DNA of 64,000 nucleotides, taken from JADJLQ01 sp044227925. GTDB lineage: Bacteria; Bacteroidota; Bacteroidia; Chitinophagales; Saprospiraceae. Positions 1 to 7,752 of this stretch are shown here, one piece after another. The notes beneath the pieces are model-generated. The model had not been told where the DNA came from, ran no database searches, and saw only the letters and a list, made by a program, of their open reading frames with translations. The first letter of the stretch is position 1. Every line of letters starts with the position of its first letter. The DNA lies in assembly GCA_044227925.1 (NCBI GenBank), contig JBGAVW010000005.1, forward strand, positions 1-64,000. The letters are read 5' to 3'. Both the position numbers and the translations under genes were made by a program.

Positions 1-176
1 AAAACCACATAATAGAGATCCGAAAAAGATAGGTATGTTTTTCACGGATTAAAAGTATAGTCATTTGAGATGTGATTGTGTTATGAAAATCCAAATTTTA
101 TATTTCTGCTTAGCCTTTAAATCACAAAATCGTTTAAGATGTATCTGGTCTATGCAGTCTTTAGGCACGGACATGT

Positions 177-887
177 TCAGCATCGTAAATAATAATTCGA
201 AATTCGTAAATCGTAATACGTAACACGATACATCGTATATCGTATATTTTTCACTTCCCCCATTTCCTCAACTGCTGCAACATCGCCTTCATATCTTTCG
301 GCAATCAAAGCATTCAGCTCTTCCTGGTTAGATCGGAGGTTTCTCTTTTTTATCTGTTCTATCGTAATAGGAATATCTGGTCCATATAACGGATCAAAGG
401 CCAGTGGATGGCCAATACTGCTCAGGTGCACCCTTATCTGATGAGTACGACCTGTATGTATTCTAACTCTAAGTAAGGTAAAGTCTCTGAAATTTTCAAC
501 CGGCTCATATTCCGTGAAACATTCTTTTCCTTTTCGATGTATGGTCATTTTACCAGCTTTGTAAGGATCTGCTGCAATAGGAGTATCAATATTTCCTCCT
601 TCGGCTACTACACCACTTACTATAGCCAGGTATGATTTGTAATTTTCATTGGCTGAAAACTGATCATTTAATATTCTGTGTGCCTCTGCGGTTTTTGCAA
701 AAGATATGACACCACTGGTATCTTTATCCAGTCTGTGAACTACTTTCAGCTCAGGCCTGGTGGCAGCTAATATATGATATAGTGATTGTTTATCTGTATC
801 CCATCGGTCGGGGATCGACAGCAGAGTAGCAGGTTTGTTTACTACCAGTATGGCATCGTCTTCGTATATGATTTCAATTTTCAACAT
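177..887 (-). CDS. RluA-family pseudouridine synthase
   Basis: This enzyme isomerises specific uridines in rRNA or tRNA to pseudouridine. The signature HRLDKDTSG is at residues 51-59, with the catalytic Asp at 54, and a second family motif, RIHTGRTHQIRVHL, is at 142-155. At 236 aa with no S4 domain it belongs to the short RluA-like class, so the target position cannot be named. It is the last gene of a minus-strand operon with ribF and a glycosyltransferase, starting 5 nt after the glycosyltransferase stop. The last 24 or so residues, rich in Tyr and Arg, are encoded by a TACGAT-type repeat (see repeat at 181-245) and are probably not part of the ancestral protein. Family assignment is firm; substrate is unknown. 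Confidence 0.92.
   Translation of the reverse strand: MLKIEIIYEDDAILVVNKPATLLSIPDRWDTDKQSLYHILAATRPELKVVHRLDKDTSGVISFAKTAEAHRILNDQFSANENYKSYLAIVSGVVAEGGNIDTPIAADPYKAGKMTIHRKGKECFTEYEPVENFRDFTLLRVRIHTGRTHQIRVHLSSIGHPLAFDPLYGPDIPITIEQIKKRNLRSNQEELNALIAERYEGDVAAVEEMGEVKNIRYTMYRVTYYDLRISNYYLRC
181..250. repeat. degenerate TACGAT/CGTAA-rich repeat at the end of rluA
   Basis: Short words such as ATTCG, CGTAA, ATACG and ATCGTAT recur every 7-10 bases from about 181 to 245. On the minus strand this reads as variants of TACGATnTACGA. The rluA reading frame runs through it and stops at 177-179. A similar AATCGTAA-type stretch lies at 18191-18300. This looks like an extragenic repeat that has been captured as coding sequence; its origin is unknown. 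Confidence 0.6.
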
Positions 888-892
888 TTTCG

Positions 893-1924
893 TTATTTGA
901 TTAAATCGCCGAATGATTTTTTTCCAAGTATAAAAAAACGGTATAATAGACTGCCATGAAACAAGCCACCGGATTCAAACTTTTTGCCCACCGTTTGTAA
1001 TCCTATGATTTTTCTTTTTTTGATCAGTGAAGGAATCCACTTTAGTATATTGATGTAGGCTTTTATAATGGCTATACTTCCTTTTGCATTTCCTTTTACA
1101 AAAAACTGAATCAATGCTACAGCATCCAAAATCAATCTGAAAGGCAGTACATAAAGCAGTTTACCCCCCGGTTCATTTTTGATTAAAGTTGCAATATTAT
1201 TCCTGAAATTGAGAAATATTTTTCTCTCACTGTGATAGGGTAATGTTCCACCGCCGATATGAAATACTTTTACTTCAGGCATAGCCATTATTTTCCAGCC
1301 GTTTTTCTTAGCCCGCCAGCACCAATCTATTTCCTCCATATGTGCGAAATAATCGCCGTCAAATCCACCCAACTCATGAAACAAATTGGCTCTCACGAGC
1401 ATAGCCGCACCACTGGCCCAAAAGATTTCACTCCTGGTATCGTACTGCCCGTGGTCTTCTTCAAATTTATTTAATATCCGTCCGGCACAGAAGGGATAAC
1501 CCAGCATATCAATCCACCCACCGGCTGCGCCTGCATGTTCAAAATGATCTGGCTGAGCATAAGATAAAATCTTAGGCTGCACGGCTGCTACTCCGGGATT
1601 ATTATCCAAATAGTGAATCATAGGCTCCCATGATTCTTTTAACTCTACATCACTATTCAATAAAAAGTAGTACCCGGCATCTATTTGTTTTAATACCTGG
1701 TTGTACCCTTCTGCGAATCCATAATTCTGGTCTAATATTACGGTATCGATAGAAGGGTAGTGTTCTTTTAGGAATGTTACAGAATCATCCGTACTATTAT
1801 TATCGCCAACTATAATTTTTACATAAGGAGGTGAATATTTTATCACCGAGGGCAAAAACCGTTCGAGATAGTTTTTGCCATTAAAATTGAGTATGACCAA
1901 TGCTGCCTTTCCTGCTTGAATCAT
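893..1924 (-). CDS. Family 2 glycosyltransferase
   Basis: A GT-A fold glycosyltransferase that transfers a sugar from a nucleotide donor, probably to an envelope glycan. The nucleotide-binding motif DNNSTD is at residues 41-46, the acidic NSDV (DxD position) at 90-93, and the EEID motif expected for the catalytic base at 197-200, followed by WCWRAK as in rhamnosyltransferase-like members. A hydrophobic segment near 256-276 may associate with the membrane. Its start codon overlaps the ribF stop by one base (TAATG), which implies translational coupling. The pairing with ribF and rluA has no obvious metabolic logic and may simply be a housekeeping operon. Donor and acceptor cannot be inferred. 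Confidence 0.9.
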   Translation of the reverse strand: MIQAGKAALVILNFNGKNYLERFLPSVIKYSPPYVKIIVGDNNSTDDSVTFLKEHYPSIDTVILDQNYGFAEGYNQVLKQIDAGYYFLLNSDVELKESWEPMIHYLDNNPGVAAVQPKILSYAQPDHFEHAGAAGGWIDMLGYPFCAGRILNKFEEDHGQYDTRSEIFWASGAAMLVRANLFHELGGFDGDYFAHMEEIDWCWRAKKNGWKIMAMPEVKVFHIGGGTLPYHSERKIFLNFRNNIATLIKNEPGGKLLYVLPFRLILDAVALIQFFVKGNAKGSIAIIKAYINILKWIPSLIKKRKIIGLQTVGKKFESGGLFHGSLLYRFFILGKKSFGDLIK

Positions 1925-2868
1925 TATAAGCTAAGTTCAGATTCAAGGTAGGATTTGATGGCTATCTTGTCTTGTTTGATTTGAGCCAACAGATCATCGT
2001 GGTTGGCAAAGTTCATATCAGGTCTGATAAACCGGAATACATCTACCCAGGCTTGTTCGCCATAGAGTTCACCATCCCAATCAAAAAGATTGACCTCTAT
2101 TTGCAATTCTCCATTGGGATGGGTGGTTGGCCGACGGCCTATGTACATCATACCATCTTTAATGTAGGATTTCCATTTCATTCGCACTGCATACACTCCA
2201 TGTTTGGGTATCAGTTTGGAAGCATCGTTGATCATAAGGTTGGCTGTTGGAAATCCAATCTCCCTGCCTTCGCGATCGCCCAATACCACACGGCCGGAAA
2301 TAGGAAAAGGGTAGCCGAGGTATTTTCTGGCATCATCAAAATCTCCTTCTGAGAGTTCGGTACGTATTTTGGTGGACGATACTTTTACTCCATCCATTTC
2401 AAATGCGGACACTTCATGTACTTCATAATGGTATTTAGCTCGCAGTTCTAATAAAATATCTTTTGTGCCCACTCTTCCTTTTCCAAACTGATGATCATAC
2501 CCGACTACTACGGCTTTAGGTTTGAAAAATTTTATCAAAAAATCTTCTATGTAGTCCTGTGGAGACTGAGCGGCAAATTCCGGTGTAAAGGGCACCACGA
2601 CCACATGATCTACGCCAAGTGACCTGAATATGGCTATTTTCTCGTCCAACGTATTCAGCATTCTGAGGCTTTGATCAAACCTGTTGAGTACCAGCCTGGG
2701 ATGAGGATGAAAAGTAACAATTACACTCTGAGTGTCATATTCATCAGCATAATTTTCCAGGGCAGTGATTATTTTTCTATGCCCAAGATGTACACCATCA
2801 AACGATCCAACCGTGATCACAGAATGTTGCAACTGGGGTATATCATCGAGTCCGAAATGAACTTCCAT
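1924..2868 (-). CDS. ribF: Bifunctional riboflavin kinase / FAD synthetase
   Basis: It converts riboflavin to FMN and then FAD in the cytoplasm. The N-terminal nucleotidyltransferase half shows GSFDGVHLGH at residues 21-30 and VSSTKIR at 163-169. The C-terminal kinase half shows the GFPTAN motif at 205-210. Total length of 314 aa is normal for RibF. It is the first gene of the minus-strand operon with the glycosyltransferase and rluA, and its promoter should lie in the 172-bp divergent region shared with the Mrp-type gene. The start at 2868 gives the expected N-terminus just before the first beta strand. FAD supply fits the GMC flavoenzymes in the window, but no direct link is visible. Confidence 0.96.
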   Translation of the reverse strand: MEVHFGLDDIPQLQHSVITVGSFDGVHLGHRKIITALENYADEYDTQSVIVTFHPHPRLVLNRFDQSLRMLNTLDEKIAIFRSLGVDHVVVVPFTPEFAAQSPQDYIEDFLIKFFKPKAVVVGYDHQFGKGRVGTKDILLELRAKYHYEVHEVSAFEMDGVKVSSTKIRTELSEGDFDDARKYLGYPFPISGRVVLGDREGREIGFPTANLMINDASKLIPKHGVYAVRMKWKSYIKDGMMYIGRRPTTHPNGELQIEVNLFDWDGELYGEQAWVDVFRFIRPDMNFANHDDLLAQIKQDKIAIKSYLESELSL

Positions 2869-3004
2869 TTTTATACTTTACTATATATTTAATTTAAAAG
2901 CTGCAAAAATCCGAAAATTTAAGCAATTGGAGCATTTTACCCTTCGTGCCTTTTGAAATTAGAACAGGAAGATGAACAATTTCAATCTTAGAGGCATGTA
3001 TGCA

Positions 3005-3035
3005 TTTTTGATTGAATACTAAAACCCTAACTTTG
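3005..3035 (+). promoter_or_regulatory. Bacteroidetes-type promoter of the Mrp gene
   Basis: TTTTTG at 3005-3010 matches the -33 element and TAACTTTG at 3028-3035 matches the -7 consensus TAnnTTTG, with a 17-bp spacer. The ATG at 3041 lies only 5 nt downstream of the -7 box, so the transcript would be leaderless or nearly so. Confidence 0.65.
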
Positions 3036-3040
3036 CCCCT

Positions 3041-4132
3041 ATGTCGCGAGAAGAACTACTTAAACTGCTTGGAACCATCACTGACCCTCTTACAGGGCAA
3101 AATTTAGTATTGGCCAATAGAATTCAAAATTTCACCATAGATGAAAAACGAATTCAGATAATCTTGTCTTTTCCCCCGAAACTGGAAAGCAGGGTGAAAT
3201 CAGAGATTAATTTTCATATTCAGGAAAAAATCGGAAGCCAGGTACCTGGTGTGGACATAGATGTGCATTTTGGCAATCCGGAGCCCGCTCAAAAAAAATC
3301 ATCTAATCTGCCACAAATAAAAAATATAATCGCAGTGGCCTCTGGCAAAGGTGGAGTAGGCAAATCTACTGTAAGTGTAAATCTTGCCTTGGGGCTTAAG
3401 CAATTGGGATTGAAAGTAGGGCTGCTCGATGCCGATCTGTACGGGCCCAGTATACCTATCATGATGGGACTCAAAGGAAAAAAACCAAGGGTAGAGCAAG
3501 TCTATGGAGTGAATAAAATAGTACCGCTCAATGGCTATGGCATACCGGTGATGTCTATTGGATTTGTAGTAGAGCCGGAACAAGCTGTGGTATTGCGTGG
3601 TCCCCGGCTGGCCGGCATCATGAAGCAATTTCTCGAAGATTGTATGTGGCCTGAATTGGATGTTTTGATTATTGACCTACCACCCGGTACTGGAGACATC
3701 CAATTGACTTTAGTGCAGACTGTGCCGGTGACAGGGGCCATTATTGTCACTACCCCACAAAAAGTAGCTGTGGCGGACGCTATAAAAGCAGCCAATATGT
3801 TCCAGCTTGAAAACGTAAAAGTGCCCATACTTGGTATTGTGGAAAATATGTCGTGGTTTACTCCGGAGGAATTACCGGATCATAAATATGAAATATTTGG
3901 AAAAGGAGGAGGTATAGAGCTTGCCGGATTATTTCATACCCAATTATTAGCCCAAATACCAATAGTCATGTCTATCAGAAATGGTGGGGACGAAGGTAAG
4001 CCGGTGATTTTGGATACGGAGCCCGATGGTACTGCACTTGCTTTAAAAGAATTAAGCGGAAATGTATTGAAGCAACTGGAATATAGAAATCAAAATATGG
4101 CTCCGAGTCAAAAAGTGGTGATGAAAAACTAG
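3041..4132 (+). CDS. Mrp/ApbC-type P-loop ATPase, Fe-S cluster carrier
   Basis: A cytoplasmic ParA-like ATPase that delivers Fe-S clusters to apoproteins. Residues 1 to about 80 form a MIP18/DUF59-type domain. The deviant Walker A SGKGGVGKST is at 101-110, and the family block LLDADLYGPSIP follows. The C-terminal CxxC found in many ApbC proteins is not visible: the segment reads NMSWFTPEELPDHKYEIFGK, with no cysteines. The form without CxxC is, to my knowledge, common in this phylum. Neighbouring NifU-C protein at 4282 fits the Fe-S assembly role. The start is set by the -7 box 5 nt upstream. Confidence 0.93.
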   Translation: MSREELLKLLGTITDPLTGQNLVLANRIQNFTIDEKRIQIILSFPPKLESRVKSEINFHIQEKIGSQVPGVDIDVHFGNPEPAQKKSSNLPQIKNIIAVASGKGGVGKSTVSVNLALGLKQLGLKVGLLDADLYGPSIPIMMGLKGKKPRVEQVYGVNKIVPLNGYGIPVMSIGFVVEPEQAVVLRGPRLAGIMKQFLEDCMWPELDVLIIDLPPGTGDIQLTLVQTVPVTGAIIVTTPQKVAVADAIKAANMFQLENVKVPILGIVENMSWFTPEELPDHKYEIFGKGGGIELAGLFHTQLLAQIPIVMSIRNGGDEGKPVILDTEPDGTALALKELSGNVLKQLEYRNQNMAPSQKVVMKN

Positions 4133-4264
4133 GAACCTTTAGCAGCAGGCTACAGGATGTTATAATTGGTAAAAAAGCATGTCCCTGCATTATATGTTGT
4201 AAGCCTTAAGCTGTAGATTTTTGAAGCCTAATTTCTCAAATCATTAATATCTCTTAAAATCCAA

Positions 4265-4272
4265 TATCTTTG
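4265..4272 (+). promoter_or_regulatory. -7 box upstream of the NifU-C gene
   Basis: TATCTTTG matches TAnnTTTG exactly and ends 9 nt before the ATG at 4282. No clear -33 TTG lies at the right distance. The position argues that the ATG at 4282, not the upstream TTG at 4270 inside this box, is the true start. Confidence 0.5.
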
Positions 4273-4281
4273 TCCCTATCA

Positions 4282-4539
4282 ATGAATACTACCAAAAAGG
4301 CAAGAGAAAAACGAATGCAGGAAATAGATCTCGCATTGGATGAGCTTAGACCTCATCTTGCAGCTGATGGCGGTAATGTTGAGATCATAGATATTACAGA
4401 CGAACAAAATCTTCGAATTAAATGGTTGGGCAACTGCGAAGGTTGTTCCATGTCGGCATTCACTCTCAAGGCAGGGATAGAGCAAGTGATAAAATCGAAG
4501 TTTCCCGATATCAATTCTGTGGTCGTATTCAACGAATAA
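4282..4539 (+). CDS. NifU C-terminal domain protein (Fe-S scaffold)
   Basis: A stand-alone NifU-C/Nfu domain of 85 aa that transiently binds an Fe-S cluster through the CxxC at residues 52 and 55 (GNCEGC). The block ELRPHLAADGGNVEI at 21-35 is the typical N-terminal part of the domain. A longer reading from TTG at 4270 adds four residues but begins inside a -7 promoter box, so ATG 4282 is preferred. It lies between the Mrp-type carrier and pyrF, 13 nt before pyrF, and probably works with the Mrp-type protein in cluster delivery. Confidence 0.92.
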   Translation: MNTTKKAREKRMQEIDLALDELRPHLAADGGNVEIIDITDEQNLRIKWLGNCEGCSMSAFTLKAGIEQVIKSKFPDINSVVVFNE

Positions 4540-4552
4540 TAAAGAATAAATA

Positions 4553-5365
4553 ATGCTTTGGACTCGCAGCTCTATCAATGAATTAATTCATTCACTCAGG
4601 TCATGCCTTTGCGTGGGCCTGGACACGGACATAAATAAATTGCCAGAGGGCATCCAAAAATCACCGGATGGAATCTTAACTTTTAATAAAGCCATTGTAG
4701 ATTATACTTTTCAGTATGCCGTAGCATACAAAATAAATGCTGCTTTTTATGAAGTATTGGGTGGTAAAGGCTGGGATATCATGGCGGAAACCATAGAATA
4801 CATTCGTATGCGAAACAGGTTTGCCATTCTCGATGCCAAAAGAGGAGATATAGGCAATACCGGTGATATGTATGCCAAAGCTGCATTTGAATACCTGAGG
4901 GCTGACGCAGTTACAGTAGCACCCTATATGGGCAAAGATTCAGTGATGCCTTTTTTAAATTATAAAAAAAACTGGACTATTTTATTAGGTCTCACAAGCA
5001 ATCCCGGAGCAGATGATTTTCAAATGAAAAAATTAACAGATGACAGCCATCTGTTTGAAGAAGTGATCCAAAAGGCCATTACCTGGGGCGATCCGGATCA
5101 TCTCATGTTTGTTACCGGGGCCACCAGAACGGATTATTTAAAGAAAATTCGTACCATAGCCCCTGACTATTTTTTGTTAATTCCCGGAGTTGGAGCGCAA
5201 GGTGGAGAGCTGAATAAAGTATTGGAATCCAGCCTTACTAAAAACGGGGATATATTGATAAATGCTTCGAGGAGCATAATATATGCCTCGTCCAAGGCAG
5301 ATTTTGCCAAAGCCGCAGAGGCAGAATCACACCGTATGCAGGCCGAAATGGCTAAGTTTATCTAA
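4553..5365 (+). CDS. pyrF: Orotidine 5'-phosphate decarboxylase
   Basis: It catalyses the last step of UMP synthesis, decarboxylation of OMP. The catalytic motif LDAKRGDIGNT spans residues 93-103, with the key Lys at 96, and VGLDTD at 21-26 is the N-terminal substrate-binding strand. At 270 aa it belongs to the longer (group 2) branch of PyrF, usual in Bacteroidota. It starts 13 nt after the NifU-C gene and is probably cotranscribed with it. Nothing unusual is seen. Confidence 0.96.
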   Translation: MLWTRSSINELIHSLRSCLCVGLDTDINKLPEGIQKSPDGILTFNKAIVDYTFQYAVAYKINAAFYEVLGGKGWDIMAETIEYIRMRNRFAILDAKRGDIGNTGDMYAKAAFEYLRADAVTVAPYMGKDSVMPFLNYKKNWTILLGLTSNPGADDFQMKKLTDDSHLFEEVIQKAITWGDPDHLMFVTGATRTDYLKKIRTIAPDYFLLIPGVGAQGGELNKVLESSLTKNGDILINASRSIIYASSKADFAKAAEAESHRMQAEMAKFI

Positions 5366-5447
5366 AAAACAATGACTATTTAGAATTTTCTGCTTTAATT
5401 CGTTGTTGTAAGTTCAAGTTAAAAAAACAAAATCTAAAAAGATATAA

Positions 5448-6242
5448 ATGAATAAAATTTCTCTCTGTTTGTTAGCCATAAGTTTGGTATTTGGCTCATG
5501 TTCAAAAAAAATCGCTACTACCGCACCGGCCACCCCGGCTACCCCTGCAGTTGCAACCGCTACTGCTCCTGCCGTTTCTGCAACTAAATCAGATGCAAAA
5601 GCCATAGAAATTATGACTGCATACATTAATGCCATTGGGGGAAAAGAAAAATTAATGTCTGTAAAGACCATGATGACTAAAATGTCAGCCAGTACAGGTA
5701 TGGGTGAAATTACAATCACTAATTATGTCAAGGACGGTAAGTCAGCAATGAAGACAGAAATGGCTGGCAGTACTGTTATGGAACAGATATTTGATGGTAC
5801 TGTAGTACAGGTATCCGGTATGGGTGGTACACAGAAACTTACGGATGGCGCCATTATTAAAGGAGCTCAGAAACAAGCCAGGTTATTTGATGAATTAGAC
5901 CAATTGCTTTCGGGAAAAAGCATATTGAAATTTATGGGTACAGAAGATCTCAATGGAAAACAAGTCAATAAAATCACGGTGACTGATGAAGATAAAAATG
6001 AGACTACTCAATATTTTGATGCAGCCACAAACTACCTGGTACGTACGATTTCGTCTGTGGATGCGATGGGATCTAAGAGCAGCCAGACCATGGATTTTGG
6101 AGATTACCAGGATGTAAGTGGGGTGAAATTTCCACATAGTATTAAAATGACAGGTGGCGCTATTCCTTTTCCATTGGAATTAAAAGTCGCAGCTATGATG
6201 ATGAACAGTGATTTGCCTGATCAACTTTTTAAGATAAACTAA
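5448..6242 (+). CDS. LolA-like/outer-membrane lipoprotein-sorting-type lipoprotein
   Basis: A predicted lipoprotein with the lipobox FGSC and acylated Cys at residue 18, followed by an Ala/Thr/Pro-rich linker at about 22-45. The rest (about 46-264) resembles the LolA/LolB-like fold proteins common in Bacteroidota: a start block of SDAKAIEIMTAYINAIGG, then alternating strands ending in a DFGDYQDVSGVKFPHSIK segment. It is a tandem paralogue of the next gene, 25 nt away. Molecular role is unknown; a hydrophobic ligand or processing-protease accessory role is possible. The assignment to the fold is by sequence pattern only. Confidence 0.75.
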   Translation: MNKISLCLLAISLVFGSCSKKIATTAPATPATPAVATATAPAVSATKSDAKAIEIMTAYINAIGGKEKLMSVKTMMTKMSASTGMGEITITNYVKDGKSAMKTEMAGSTVMEQIFDGTVVQVSGMGGTQKLTDGAIIKGAQKQARLFDELDQLLSGKSILKFMGTEDLNGKQVNKITVTDEDKNETTQYFDAATNYLVRTISSVDAMGSKSSQTMDFGDYQDVSGVKFPHSIKMTGGAIPFPLELKVAAMMMNSDLPDQLFKIN

Positions 6243-6267
6243 TTCTAATCTATAATACTTTTAAAAA

Positions 6268-6969
6268 ATGAAAAATTCAATCTTATTTGTCGGAATGTTT
6301 TTATGGTCAGTAATGACTATGGCACAATCTGATGCTAAAGCTATCGAAGTCCTGCAAAAAAATATTGAAGCCAGTGGTGGCAAAGACAAAATGATGGCTA
6401 TCAAAAGCATGACCCGAACTATGGAGGTAAATATGCCGTTCGGAACTGCTGAAGCAGAGGCTTTTTATAAAAATGGAAAATTTTATACCAAATCCAGTAC
6501 TCAGGGTAATGTGGTTTTTGAACAGAAATACGATGGTAACCGGGCTTTCGTAGGTGGTATGCAAGGCAACCAGGTACTCGATGATGAAAAGGCAGTCAAA
6601 AGAATTGCCGACCAGGGTAAGATATTCCCAATGGTAGATATGGAGACCACTACTACACTCAAATATGCCGGTACAGATAAAGTAAACGGTGCAGAATGTC
6701 ACAAAATAACTACCAAATCCGAAGATGGCAATGAAGGAACAATGTTTTTTGATACGAAATCGAATATGCTGGTACGAATGATCCAGGTGGGAGAATTCAA
6801 TGGCACTAAATTTGAAAGTACAATTGATTTTAGTGATTATAAACCAATTGATAATATTTTATTTGCCCATAAAATGTCCATGACCAATGCTCAGTTTTCA
6901 ATGGAAATGAAAATGAAAGATATCAAACTCAATCCCGAAATTGCTGACAAGATATTTATGATAGAGTAA
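6268..6969 (+). CDS. Secreted LolA-like protein, paralogue of the preceding gene
   Basis: A 233-aa protein with a cleavable signal peptide (cleavage near residue 19, after MTMA) and no lipobox. SDAKAIEVLQKNIEASGGK at 21-39 aligns with the same block of the upstream lipoprotein, and the C-terminal DFSDYKPIDNILFAHKMS block also matches. The pair therefore arose by tandem duplication, with one copy membrane-anchored and this one likely soluble in the periplasm or exported. The gene ends at a clear terminator. Function is unknown. Confidence 0.75.
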   Translation: MKNSILFVGMFLWSVMTMAQSDAKAIEVLQKNIEASGGKDKMMAIKSMTRTMEVNMPFGTAEAEAFYKNGKFYTKSSTQGNVVFEQKYDGNRAFVGGMQGNQVLDDEKAVKRIADQGKIFPMVDMETTTTLKYAGTDKVNGAECHKITTKSEDGNEGTMFFDTKSNMLVRMIQVGEFNGTKFESTIDFSDYKPIDNILFAHKMSMTNAQFSMEMKMKDIKLNPEIADKIFMIE

Positions 6970-6996
6970 TATTTATTCAATCTATACGAATTATAT

Positions 6997-7031
6997 AAGC
7001 CTGATTTAGTAAATAAATCGGGCTTTTTTAT
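6997..7031 (+). terminator. Rho-independent terminator after the LolA-like pair
   Basis: AAGCCTGATTTA and TAAATCGGGCTT form a 12-bp stem with one G-T pair around a 5-nt loop, followed by TTTTTT. It closes the transcript ending at 6969. Confidence 0.85.
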
Positions 7032-7189
7032 TTGAAACAGTCCGTTATTATTTTAAATATCGATCTACCCGTATCGGTTCATCCATCCGGGATAAATCCC
7101 CATCATTTATTTTGATGATAAAGTTGTAATAATATTAATGCCCTTCACCAAGAACTTCTTAATTTTAAATCGTCAAAAACATCGATTTC

Positions 7190-7711
7190 ATGATAAAAAG
7201 AAGAAAAGTGCTGTCCACCCTGGCCGCAGGTTTAGGTGCTGTGATTTCATTGCCATCCTGGGCAAATGGCTGGAGCCTGAAATCATTAGGAAAAATTCAA
7301 TATTTAGATATTGAAGATGAAGCTTTGTTAATTGGTATCGTAGATACCATAATACCGGCAACGGATACTCCCGGAGCTAAAGAGGTAGGGGTTCATATTT
7401 TGATGCAAAAATTAATACAGGATTGTCAACCCAGGGCAGCTCAGGATAGCTTTAGAATGGGATTGGTCACCACCAATGCAGTAGCAATTGGCAAATATGG
7501 TAAATCGTTCATTGACCTTAGTAATGAAGAAAAAAAAGAAGTTTTGATAAGCATGTCCATGTCAGAATACCCAGATCAAAAAAATTTCTTTAACAGTGTT
7601 AAGCGGATGACGATCGATGGATATATGAAATCAGAATATGCAATGACTAATATTACCAAATGGGAAATGGCTCCAAATCGATATTACGGCTGTGTACAGG
7701 TAAAGGTTTAA
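7190..7711 (+). CDS. Gluconate 2-dehydrogenase subunit 3 family protein
   Basis: The small periplasmic partner of a GMC-type flavin dehydrogenase. The N-terminus has a Lys-Arg-Arg Tat-like stretch (IKRRKVLSTLAAG) and a hydrophobic segment to about residue 25. The family motif IPATDTPGAKEVGV is at 56-69, and the C-terminus carries the YGCVQ block seen where family members end (GRYDGC-like). It lies 41 nt upstream of the GMC oxidoreductase and is almost surely cotranscribed. Related Bacteroidota pairs have been linked to sugar or glucoside oxidation at C3; the substrate here is inference. A broken homologue is at 63246-63745. Confidence 0.88.
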   Translation: MIKRRKVLSTLAAGLGAVISLPSWANGWSLKSLGKIQYLDIEDEALLIGIVDTIIPATDTPGAKEVGVHILMQKLIQDCQPRAAQDSFRMGLVTTNAVAIGKYGKSFIDLSNEEKKEVLISMSMSEYPDQKNFFNSVKRMTIDGYMKSEYAMTNITKWEMAPNRYYGCVQVKV

Positions 7712-7752
7712 TGTAAGGAGCAAGTAAAATTAAATTCGAAAAGTAACAGAAA

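Noticed and set aside
181..250. CRISPR-like repeats
   Set aside because: Units are 7-10 bp and degenerate, without regular spacers or nearby cas genes.
3041..4132. Missing CxxC in the Mrp-type protein as a defect
   Set aside because: Proteins of this phylum commonly lack it, to my knowledge, so it is probably family variation, not damage.
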